Assembly: GCA_946887385.1 (NCBI GenBank)
Contig: CAMPKU010000023.1
Span: 1 to 27,090, forward strand
Direction: 5' to 3'
Length of the DNA stretch: 27,090 bases
From: an uncultured Gammaproteobacteria bacterium
GTDB taxonomy: Bacteria > Pseudomonadota > Gammaproteobacteria > Rariloculales > Rariloculaceae
This document shows positions 8,872 through 15,698 of this stretch, in pieces. The translations under genes and the position numbers were made by a program. Each line of letters begins with the position of its first letter. Position 1 is the first letter of the stretch. Below the pieces are notes generated by a model. It was given only the letters and a program-made list of their open reading frames with translations. It searched no databases and was not told the origin of the DNA.

Positions 8872-9734
8872 GCCACGACGAGTTGGCGGCACGCGCGGGC
8901 TCCGGCGTGGCGGTGCTGGTGACGGCGGCGTCGTCGGGGATCGGCCTGGCATGCGCTGCCCGGTTAGCAACACTGGGTTGCACGGTGTTTGCGGGCGTGC
9001 GAACGCCACAGGGAGCGGCGCGCCTGCGAGCGAACACGCGCATCACGCCCGTGCCGCTCGACGTCACAAGCGAAGAAGATGTCGAAGCAGCGCGCACCTT
9101 GATCGCTCGTTCGTTGCCCTCAGGCGGCCTAGTCGGCGTCGTCAACAGCGCCGGGGTTATGGTGTCTGGGCCGCTCGAGCACGTGACGACTGCTTCGTTA
9201 CGACAGCAGCTCGAGGTCAACGTGGTCGGGGCCGTCGCCGTCACGCGTGCGTTCCTGCCGCTGCTGAGAAATGCAGCGGGGCGAATCGTGAACATCGGCT
9301 CGACGAGCGGGCGTGTAGCCAGCTCGTTCACGGGGCCGTACTGCGCAGCGAAGTTCGCGATGGAAGCGATCACCACGGTATGGCGCGAGGAGCTGCGCTC
9401 CTCAGGCGTCGGCGTGCATAGCGTCGATCCGGGCGTGGTGAGCACGCCGCTGTGGAAAAAAGCCGCCGCCGCCGAGCACGCGCTGAGCCGCGAGCTGTCG
9501 GCAGACGGCCGCAGTCTCTACGGCGAAGCTCTCGCGCGACGAAGCGACTTGTTGCAGCGACTCGCGCAGCACGGAGCGTCGGCGGACGCGGTGTGCGAGG
9601 CCGTCGTGCATGCACTGTTTTCGCCCCGGCCGAAACGCCGCTATACGGTGGGCTTCGACGCTCAACTTAGAGTTGCCGCCGCGCGCGTGATGCCGGAGCG
9701 GATGCGGTTCTGGATGGCAAGCCGCGCGCGTTGA
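8868..9734 (+). CDS. Short-chain dehydrogenase/reductase (SDR)
   Basis: An NAD(P)-dependent oxidoreductase of 288 residues with the classical SDR fold. The cofactor loop is TAASSGIG at 19-26, with Ala in place of the usual first Gly. NSAG is at 93-96, the structural Asn is 118, and the catalytic residues are Ser145, Tyr158 and Lys162 (YxxxK). The end contains a hydrophobic/basic stretch (RVMPERMRFWMASRAR) that could touch the membrane. The GTG at 8868 is chosen because it overlaps the radical SAM stop as GTGA and places the cofactor loop near the N-terminus; a longer frame from 8676 would run through the upstream gene. As the last gene of the glycan operon it may reduce or oxidise a sugar made by the other enzymes; this is inferred from position only. 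Confidence 0.87.
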   Translation: MSHDELAARAGSGVAVLVTAASSGIGLACAARLATLGCTVFAGVRTPQGAARLRANTRITPVPLDVTSEEDVEAARTLIARSLPSGGLVGVVNSAGVMVSGPLEHVTTASLRQQLEVNVVGAVAVTRAFLPLLRNAAGRIVNIGSTSGRVASSFTGPYCAAKFAMEAITTVWREELRSSGVGVHSVDPGVVSTPLWKKAAAAEHALSRELSADGRSLYGEALARRSDLLQRLAQHGASADAVCEAVVHALFSPRPKRRYTVGFDAQLRVAAARVMPERMRFWMASRAR

Positions 9735-9909
9735 GTTGCCGCGAGGGTCCGCAGGCGCGGCGCGGCTGCGAAGCCGGCCGTGGCGCAGGCCTCCACGCTA
9801 GCTCGATTCTGTCTATAAATGTGACCCGCGCCCTTAAGGGCCGATGGGTTCTTCAGCTAAGTTTTTCCGCGTCTCACGGGCCTCGAGGCGGGCCGACTGC
9901 GGCAAAAGC
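9735..9909 (+). promoter_or_regulatory. Leader region of the signalling operon
   Basis: This 175-nt gap separates the SDR gene from the signalling operon. A -10-like TATAAA lies at 9814-9819 with no good -35 partner. Directly after it is a nested inverted repeat: GCCC/GGGC at 9830-9841 around TTAA, with ACCC (9824-9827) pairing GGGT (9846-9849). It would be in the 5' untranslated RNA if transcription starts after 9819. It does not match the c-di-GMP riboswitch classes as I remember them. The promoter call is weak. Confidence 0.3.
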
Positions 9910-11643
9910 ATGAAGATACTGCTGGTCGAGGACGATTCCGAAGACGCTGAATTCTTGCGCGTGTCCCTAGCGCAGCACAATCAATCCGTATCGCTGACGC
10001 GCGCCAGCCTGCTCAGCGACGCCGTAACAGCACTCGAGAACGAGCGGTTCGATGTTGTGCTGCTCGATCTCAACCTTCCCGACGGCCGTGGTACCGAGTG
10101 TGTAGAGCGCATCCGCGAAGCTGAAGCCCTGATGCCGATCGTGGTGCTCAGCGGTCACGGCGACGAGGATTTCGCCGTCGAAATTTTGAATCGCGGCGTG
10201 CAGGACTACCTCGTGAAGTGGGAGGGAGATGGCCGCATCATCCTGCGCGCAATCCGCTACGCCATCGAGCGTAAGCGCGCGGAGGTGAAGCTCACGTACC
10301 TTGCGCGTCTCGATTGGCTCACCACTCTTCCCAACCGGCATTACCTGCGTGACGAGCTGGCCCACGTGGCGAAACGCGCGCTGCGCGGCCGCAGAACCGT
10401 GGCGCTGCTGCTGCTCGACCTGGACGGGTTCAAGACGGTGAACGAGACCTATGGGCGAAGCATCGGCGACGCGCTGCTCCGGGCGGTTGCAGAACGGCTC
10501 AAGGCCAGTCTTCGCGAAGGCGACCTGCTTGCCCGCATCGGCGCGGACGAGTTCGCCGTCCTGCTCGAGGACGCCGACGGTCCCCGCGAGGTGGAGGCGT
10601 TGGCACGCACGATCATCGCCGCGTTCGGCGAGCCGTTCCAAGCCGGCTCACAGCAACTCCCCGTCACTGCGAGCGTCGGGATCGCCGTATGGCCGGTAGA
10701 CGGCGCCGACGGCGCAACCCTGCTCAATAACGCCGAGCTCGCGCTGACCCAAGCCAAGGCGCAGGGGCAGAACACCTTGAAGTTCTTCACGCCGCGCATG
10801 CATGAGGAAATCCAGTCGTATTGCCGGCTCGAAGCCAGCCTCAAGGCGGCCGTCGAGCAAGGTCAATTCGAACTGAAGTACCAGCCACAGCTCCGTCTCG
10901 CCGATCATCGAGTGGAGGCCGTCGCGGCACTGCTGCATTGGAAGCACCCGGAGCGCGGACTATTGAGCCCGGGCGAGTTCATCTCCGTGGCCGAAGAAAG
11001 CGGTTGGATCGTGCCGTTGGGAAGTTGGGCAATCGAGCAAGTATGCCGGCAGCTCCGGCAGTGGGACACGGCAGGCGTGCCCGTGCCGCGGGTAGCCATA
11101 AGCGTCGCCGCCGCTCAACTTCGGCAACCGGGCTTCCCCGATTCGGTTCAAAGCGCGCTGCAAGCCCATTGCGTAGATCCCGATCTCATCGAGCTCGAGC
11201 TCACCGAGCGTTCGCTGATGGACGACGCCGAGGACATGCGACAACGCATGCACGCCTTGAAGGATATCGGCGTGCGGCTCGCGATTGACGATTTCGGCAC
11301 CGGCCATTTGGGTCTCGGCGCTGTGCAGCAGCTTCCCCTCGACGTGCTCAAGATCGCACCTGTATTCGTCTCGGGCCTCGACAAGAGCAAGGACGCTCAA
11401 ATCGTCTGCGGCGCGCTGTTGTCGATTGCGCACGGCTTTTCGCTCGACGCCGTGGCCAACGGCGTCACGTCGGAACAACAGGAGTCGTTCTTGACGAGGC
11501 ACAACTGCCTGTACGGTCAGGGTGCCTTCTACAGCGGGCCTATCGAGGCCGATCGGATCGGCGCGTTGATGGCGGAAAGCGGCGGACAAGCCACTCGTCG
11601 GCGCCGAGTATTGAAAAAGCGCATCGCCGTGAAGGCCGGTTGA
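9910..11643 (+). CDS. REC-GGDEF-EAL protein with degenerate catalytic motifs
   Basis: A 577-residue response regulator with cyclic-di-GMP domains. The receiver (1-125) is intact, with phospho-acceptor Asp53, Ser81 and Lys103. The GGDEF domain (about 130-295) keeps LLDLDGFK and an inhibitory-site-like RxxD (Arg202-Asp205), but its signature is GADEF (211-215). The EAL domain (about 305-555) has AAL at 339-341 instead of EAL, Ser398 where the metal-binding Asn is expected, KIA for KID (481-483) and ANGVT for AEGVE (516-520). ELTE (430-433) and DDFGTG (460-465) remain. Loss of three metal-binding positions should abolish phosphodiesterase activity, and cyclase activity is doubtful, so it may bind c-di-GMP or act as a phosphorylation-controlled scaffold. 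The ATG at 9910 starts the receiver exactly; an upstream ATG at 9844 adds an atypical N-terminus. The histidine kinase follows after 9 nt. Confidence 0.93.
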   Translation: MKILLVEDDSEDAEFLRVSLAQHNQSVSLTRASLLSDAVTALENERFDVVLLDLNLPDGRGTECVERIREAEALMPIVVLSGHGDEDFAVEILNRGVQDYLVKWEGDGRIILRAIRYAIERKRAEVKLTYLARLDWLTTLPNRHYLRDELAHVAKRALRGRRTVALLLLDLDGFKTVNETYGRSIGDALLRAVAERLKASLREGDLLARIGADEFAVLLEDADGPREVEALARTIIAAFGEPFQAGSQQLPVTASVGIAVWPVDGADGATLLNNAELALTQAKAQGQNTLKFFTPRMHEEIQSYCRLEASLKAAVEQGQFELKYQPQLRLADHRVEAVAALLHWKHPERGLLSPGEFISVAEESGWIVPLGSWAIEQVCRQLRQWDTAGVPVPRVAISVAAAQLRQPGFPDSVQSALQAHCVDPDLIELELTERSLMDDAEDMRQRMHALKDIGVRLAIDDFGTGHLGLGAVQQLPLDVLKIAPVFVSGLDKSKDAQIVCGALLSIAHGFSLDAVANGVTSEQQESFLTRHNCLYGQGAFYSGPIEADRIGALMAESGGQATRRRRVLKKRIAVKAG

Positions 11644-11652
11644 GGGGTAGGT

Positions 11653-12894
11653 ATGAACACCACGCAACGCACACGTCCCGAGACGCTCGAACAGGCACTT
11701 CGCGCCTTGGACGAAGCGGAAGCCAAGCTCCGCGCGTACGACACCGACACGGCCGTGATGCGTCTCGCCGACAGCGTGAAGAGGAGCGAGGAGCGCTTTC
11801 GCATGCTCGCCGAGGGCGTGCCGAACCACTTGCTGTTTCTGGATCTTCAATTGCGCATCGTGTTCGCCAACGACGTATTTCTCGAAGCGGCGGGCTGGTC
11901 GGCGGACAAAGCCATGGGCCTGCATATCTCCGAGATCATGGGCGCCGAACGCTTCTTGCAGCGGCAACCGTTCTACGAACGTGCGCTCGCGGGCGAGACG
12001 GTGAGCTACGAATCGACGGGCGCCATCGGCAGCGAAACCGGCTACTTTCGGTTCTCGTACCGCCCGAGCTTGGATGAGTCCGGCAAGGTGCGCGGCATCT
12101 TCTCCATGGCCACCGATATTTCGGGGCGGCGCAAAATCGAGCTCGAGCTGGAAGCCAAACAGGCCGAGCTCGTGCGCTCGAACAAAGACCTCGAGCAATT
12201 CGCCTACGTCGCCTCCCACGACTTGAAAGCACCCTTGCGCGCGATCGAGCTTCTGGTGCAGTGGATCACGGAAGGCCTCGCCGGTTACGACGCGAACAAC
12301 GTCCAGGAGAATCTCGGGCTTCTGGCGAAAAGGTCGCAGCGCCTGAACAGGCTGCTCGACGATCTGCTCGCGTATTCGCGCGCGGGCCGAAAAGTGGGCG
12401 CTCACCGCATGACCGATACGCATGCGCTGGTGGCCGACGTGGTGCAGCTGATGAACCCTCCGCCGACGATGACGATCTCCGTCGAAGGGCAACTCCCGAA
12501 GCTCCCCACACACCCGGCCCCGCTCGAGCAGGTATTCCGCAACCTGATCGGCAATGCGGTGAAACATCACCCGGGGCCGCAGGGCCGCATCGTTATCTCG
12601 GCACAGGAACAAGGCGACCACTACGTCTTTGCCGTCGCCGACGACGGCGACGGGATACCGCCACAGTATGCAGAGCGCGTGTTCGAGATGTTCCAGACGC
12701 TCAAATCACGTGACCAGGTCGAGGGTAGCGGCATGGGACTGGCAATCGTGAATCGAATCGTTCAGTGGCAACGCGGCCGCGTCTGGTTCGAGCCGGCGCC
12801 GGAAGGCCGAGGCACCGTGTTCAAGTTTCAATGGAAGAAACATCAGCCGTTGGCAGCGAGCGTGGAGACCAAGACATGCAAAGCAGCAAAGTAG
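11653..12894 (+). CDS. PAS-domain sensor histidine kinase
   Basis: A soluble histidine kinase of 413 residues. It has an N-terminal coiled-coil-like stretch (10-50), a PAS domain (about 46-158, ending in the typical ATDISGRR), a short helical linker and a HisKA H-box SHDLKAPLRA with His189. The catalytic domain follows: N-box NLIGNAVKHH (297-306), G1 DDGDGIPP (330-337), F-box VFEMFQTL and G2 GSGMGLAI (358-365). No transmembrane segment is seen, so it senses a cytoplasmic signal through PAS; no haem or flavin residue can be assigned. A GAGG Shine-Dalgarno at 11642-11645 precedes the ATG. It overlaps the response regulator by 19 nt and is the obvious phosphodonor for it and possibly for the REC-GGDEF-EAL protein. 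This kinase type often pairs with Rcp1-like regulators. Confidence 0.93.
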   Translation: MNTTQRTRPETLEQALRALDEAEAKLRAYDTDTAVMRLADSVKRSEERFRMLAEGVPNHLLFLDLQLRIVFANDVFLEAAGWSADKAMGLHISEIMGAERFLQRQPFYERALAGETVSYESTGAIGSETGYFRFSYRPSLDESGKVRGIFSMATDISGRRKIELELEAKQAELVRSNKDLEQFAYVASHDLKAPLRAIELLVQWITEGLAGYDANNVQENLGLLAKRSQRLNRLLDDLLAYSRAGRKVGAHRMTDTHALVADVVQLMNPPPTMTISVEGQLPKLPTHPAPLEQVFRNLIGNAVKHHPGPQGRIVISAQEQGDHYVFAVADDGDGIPPQYAERVFEMFQTLKSRDQVEGSGMGLAIVNRIVQWQRGRVWFEPAPEGRGTVFKFQWKKHQPLAASVETKTCKAAK

Positions 12895-13295
12895 TCACGA
12901 TTCTTCTCGTCGAAGACGACGAAATCGACGTCAAGGCGCTGCGGTGGGCGTTCGACAAACTGAAGATCGCCAACCCGCTGCATGTGGCGGCCGACGGCGT
13001 CGAAGCATTGGAGATGCTCCAAGAGCTGCCTCGGCCATACCTGATCATCACCGACATCAATATGCCGCGCATGAACGGCATCGAGCTGCTTCGCAAGATC
13101 AGGGAGAGCGACCAGTTTCGCGACTCGATCGTCTTCGTGCTCACGACGTCGAACGACGAGCAAGATAAGATCGACGCGTATAACCTCAACGTTGCCGGTT
13201 ACATGTTGAAGACCGACATGGGAACGAGCTTTCAGCGAGCCATCGCGCTGATCGACAACTACTGGAAGGTCGTCGAGTTCCCTGGGCCGGACTGA
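12876..13295 (+). CDS. Single-domain response regulator (Rcp1/CheY-like)
   Basis: A stand-alone receiver of 139 residues without an output domain. It has the acidic pocket VEDDE (Asp14, Asp15), phospho-acceptor Asp60 in ITDINMPRMNG, Thr90/Thr91 in VLTTSNDE, and Lys112 in GYMLKTD. The DINMPRMNG and TTSNDEQDK forms are typical of the Rcp1-like regulators encoded next to PAS or phytochrome kinases. The ATG at 12876 lies inside the end of the kinase gene (19-nt overlap, different frame), which suggests coupled translation. With no output domain, it may act as a phosphate shuttle, a phosphate sink or a protein-binding switch. It is the last gene of the operon, ending 52 nt before a convergent gene. 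Confidence 0.92.
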   Translation: MQSSKVVTILLVEDDEIDVKALRWAFDKLKIANPLHVAADGVEALEMLQELPRPYLIITDINMPRMNGIELLRKIRESDQFRDSIVFVLTTSNDEQDKIDAYNLNVAGYMLKTDMGTSFQRAIALIDNYWKVVEFPGPD

Positions 13296-13305
13296 TAGGA
13301 ACCGG

Positions 13306-13326
13306 CAGGCTCTTTTTGGGCGCCTG
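13306..13326. terminator. Weak hairpin between convergent genes
   Basis: CAGGC (13306-13310) can pair with GCCTG (13322-13326) around an 11-nt loop containing a T-run. It lies between the response regulator and the convergent GlxA-type gene and may help stop transcription. The stem is short and the T-run is in the loop, so this is a weak call. Confidence 0.25.
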
Positions 13327-13347
13327 TGACAGCGCGTTCACGCGGGC

Positions 13348-14388
13348 CTAGCCGGCGGACGTGGCGCTCAGGGCATGCCGTAGTGACCGAAACCGCTTGC
13401 GGTACTGCGCCGGGGTGAGCCCAACCTTGCGGCGGAACAATCGGCCGAAGAAGCTCGCGTCTTCGTAGCCCACTTCATTCGCAATCTGCTCGATCGGCGC
13501 GTCGCTTTTCTCGAGCGAGTGCTTCGCCTCCTCGAGCCTGAGCGTATGCACGTACTCGAGCGGCGCGACACCCGTCGCCTTCGCGAAGCGGCGTTTGAAC
13601 GAGCGCTCGGCAAGACCCGAAAGCGCGGCCATCGCGGCAACGGGCGCGCCGCGGTCATAATGCTGCGCGATCCACTCTTGGCACTTCGCGATCAACGCAT
13701 CGTCGACTTGGCGCGTGCGGGTGAGCGATGCGAACGGCTGTTGCCCCACGTGGTGCCAGTCGAGCAAGTGCAGCCGCGCCACGCGCATCGCCTCGTCGGT
13801 AGACACGAGACGGCCGACGAGGAACAGCGCAAGGTCCTGCCACGACGTGCCGCCGCCCGCCATGATCAGCCGCTGCGCTTCGCCCGAAATCACGAGCGGG
13901 CGATTGGGCTGCACGCGCACCTTCGGATAGCGCGCCGCCATCGCCTCGCAAAAGCCCCAGTGCGTAGTCGCGTCCTGGCCGTCGAGAATGCCCGTCTCGG
14001 CGAGCAACAACGCGCCCGTGCACGCGGCAGCCAGCGTCGCCCCGCGCGCGTACTCGCGCGTGAGCCAATCGATCTCGGCCGCGTAGCGGCCCGCGATGTC
14101 TTCCTGCGGAGCGACCATGAGATCGGGAATCGCGATCACGTCCGGCGCCGGACACGTCTCGAGGGATGCGTGCGGCTCGATCCACAGCTGGTTGCCGATG
14201 GCGCGTGCACCGCCGTCGCCCGACACGATCAGAGTCCGCAGCGCGCTCTCGCCGGGCTTGCCCTCCACGAGCAGTCCCCAATCGCGGCCCGCGGATTCGA
14301 GCACGTCGAACATGCCATAGAGCGTCGACGCCGTAGATTCGGGCAGACACAGCAACGCTACGATGGGCTTACCGTTCTCGTGGGGCAT
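13348..14388 (-). CDS. GlxA-type AraC family transcriptional regulator
   Basis: A 346-residue DNA-binding regulator with an N-terminal DJ-1/PfpI-like (class I glutamine amidotransferase-like) domain at about 8-185 and a C-terminal AraC helix-turn-helix pair at about 235-335. The nucleophile-elbow region reads AAACTGALLLAETGILDG with Cys123, then ATTHW, as usual in GlxA-like regulators. The AraC part contains ALSGLAERSFKRRFAKATG and the signature IANEVGYEDASFFGRLFRRKVGLTPAQYR. Such proteins usually activate neighbouring catabolic or stress genes in response to a small molecule bound by the N-terminal domain. It is divergent from the methyltransferase at 14490 with 101 nt between them, so that gene is the first candidate target. 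The ligand cannot be told from sequence. Confidence 0.93.
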   Translation of the reverse strand: MPHENGKPIVALLCLPESTASTLYGMFDVLESAGRDWGLLVEGKPGESALRTLIVSGDGGARAIGNQLWIEPHASLETCPAPDVIAIPDLMVAPQEDIAGRYAAEIDWLTREYARGATLAAACTGALLLAETGILDGQDATTHWGFCEAMAARYPKVRVQPNRPLVISGEAQRLIMAGGGTSWQDLALFLVGRLVSTDEAMRVARLHLLDWHHVGQQPFASLTRTRQVDDALIAKCQEWIAQHYDRGAPVAAMAALSGLAERSFKRRFAKATGVAPLEYVHTLRLEEAKHSLEKSDAPIEQIANEVGYEDASFFGRLFRRKVGLTPAQYRKRFRSLRHALSATSAG

Positions 14389-14423
14389 GGCAGATTCGAC
14401 CGGTTCTTGCCCGAAACGACTTT

Positions 14424-14453
14424 AGCGCAGCTGCGCTCAGCCGCCTAGGCTGA
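14424..14453. promoter_or_regulatory. Paired inverted repeats in the divergent GlxA/methyltransferase region
   Basis: A perfect 14-bp palindrome AGCGCAGCTGCGCT (14424-14437) is followed directly by TCAGCC/GGCTGA arms (14437-14442 and 14448-14453) around five bases. It is centred between two divergent genes and 37 nt before the methyltransferase ATG, a natural operator position. AraC proteins more often use direct repeats, so the binding protein is uncertain. Confidence 0.35.
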
Positions 14454-14489
14454 CGGCCCTTCGCACATTCACCTGAGGAGAACACCGTC

Positions 14490-15575
14490 ATGAGCCGACC
14501 TGCCGAAAAAGTTTCCTTCGATCCCGAGCGCGCTGCCGCGTTCGCCACACGCTTGCTCGGCGCGCTCAACGACGGCGCGTTGTGCTTGATGGTGTCGATC
14601 GGCCACCGCACCGGCTTGTTCGATACGATGCGCAACAGGCCGCCGTCGACGAGCGCCGAGATCGCCTCCGCAGCGGGGCTCAACGAGCGCTACGTGCGCG
14701 AGTGGCTCGGCGCGATGACCACGTCGGGCATCGTCGAGATCGAGCCCAAGACCAGTCGCTACACACTGCCTGCGGAGCACGCGGGCTCGCTCACTCGGGC
14801 AGCAGCAGCCGACAACATGGGCGTGTTCGCTCAGTACATCGCCGAGCTCGGTTCCGTCGAGAGCGACATCGTAGAGTGCTTTCGCGAAGGCGGCGGCGTG
14901 CCGTACTCGAAGTTCGCGCGCTTCCACGAGGTGATGGCCGAGGACAGCGGCCAGTCCGTGATGGCCGCGCTCGAGTCGCACATCGTGCCGCTCGTGCCCG
15001 GCCTTGCGGCACGTCTGGAGAAAGGCATTCGGATGCTCGACTTGGGCTGCGGGCGCGGCCGAATCCTTACGCGGCTCGCCACGCTGTATCCGCGCAGCCG
15101 CTTCGTCGGCATCGATCTCTCAGGCGAGGCCATCGACTACGCGCGACACCAGGCGGCAAACCTCGACAATCTCGAGTTTCAAGCGCGTGATCTCAGCGAC
15201 TTCGACGACTGGGCCGAGCCCGAAGCTTTCGACTTTGTTACCACGTTCGACGCCATCCACGATCAGGCGCAGCCGCTGAACGTGCTGCGCGGCATTCAAC
15301 GCACGCTGCGCCGCGACGGCGTGTACTTGATGCAGGACATCAGCGGTACATCGCACGTGCACAAAGACATCGAGCACCCGCTCGGCACGCTGCTCTACAC
15401 GGTGTCGTGCATGCACTGCATGACCGTGTCGCTGGCGCAAGGCGGCGAAGGGCTCGGCGCAATGTGGGGCGAGGAAACGACGCGCGAGTATCTCGACCGC
15501 GCCGGCTTCCGCGAAGTCACCAAGAAGACGCTCGCGCACGACATCCAGAACAACTGGTACATCGTGCGAAAGTAG
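14490..15575 (+). CDS. Class I SAM-dependent methyltransferase with N-terminal winged helix
   Basis: A 361-residue methyltransferase of the type with an N-terminal winged-helix-like dimerisation domain (about 25-100, including TSAEIASAAGLNERYVREWLG) and a Rossmann SAM-binding domain. Motif I is MLDLGCGRGR (182-191), with FVGIDLSG following as the acidic SAM-ribose strand and FDFVTTFDAIHDQ as motif II. It resembles small-molecule methyltransferases of the Rv2258c-like group more than rRNA or protein methyltransferases. Paired cysteines occur in SCMHCMT. A strong GAGGAG Shine-Dalgarno (14475-14480) lies 9 nt before the ATG. It is divergent from the GlxA-type regulator and followed by a perfect 10-bp hairpin, so it looks like a single-gene unit. 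The substrate is unknown. Confidence 0.9.
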   Translation: MSRPAEKVSFDPERAAAFATRLLGALNDGALCLMVSIGHRTGLFDTMRNRPPSTSAEIASAAGLNERYVREWLGAMTTSGIVEIEPKTSRYTLPAEHAGSLTRAAAADNMGVFAQYIAELGSVESDIVECFREGGGVPYSKFARFHEVMAEDSGQSVMAALESHIVPLVPGLAARLEKGIRMLDLGCGRGRILTRLATLYPRSRFVGIDLSGEAIDYARHQAANLDNLEFQARDLSDFDDWAEPEAFDFVTTFDAIHDQAQPLNVLRGIQRTLRRDGVYLMQDISGTSHVHKDIEHPLGTLLYTVSCMHCMTVSLAQGGEGLGAMWGEETTREYLDRAGFREVTKKTLAHDIQNNWYIVRK

Positions 15576-15592
15576 CTCACGCTTCGCACCGT

Positions 15593-15618
15593 GGCCGGGC
15601 GGCCTCGTCCGCCCGGCC
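15593..15618. terminator. Perfect 10-bp GC hairpin after the methyltransferase
   Basis: GGCCGGGCGG (15593-15602) pairs perfectly with CCGCCCGGCC (15609-15618) around the 6-nt loop CCTCGT, 18 nt after the methyltransferase stop. The position suits a transcription terminator, but no T-run follows, so it may instead stabilise the 3' end or need Rho. Confidence 0.5.
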
Positions 15619-15698
15619 GCGCCGCGTGCCGCTCGAAGCGATCGTGTACCATGACGCTCCTTCGGCTTCGGCCGGAACGGCGCACGACACGACTCGGC

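Noticed and set aside
9814..9909. Cyclic-di-GMP riboswitch upstream of the GGDEF-EAL gene
   Set aside because: The leader has a hairpin but none of the conserved GEMM-I or GEMM-II core elements that I can recognise.
10960..12621. Long minus-strand open frame of about 550 codons across the GGDEF-EAL and kinase genes
   Set aside because: It is antisense to two genes with clear domains, resembles no family, and has the His/Arg/Val-rich composition expected when high-GC codons are read in the wrong frame.
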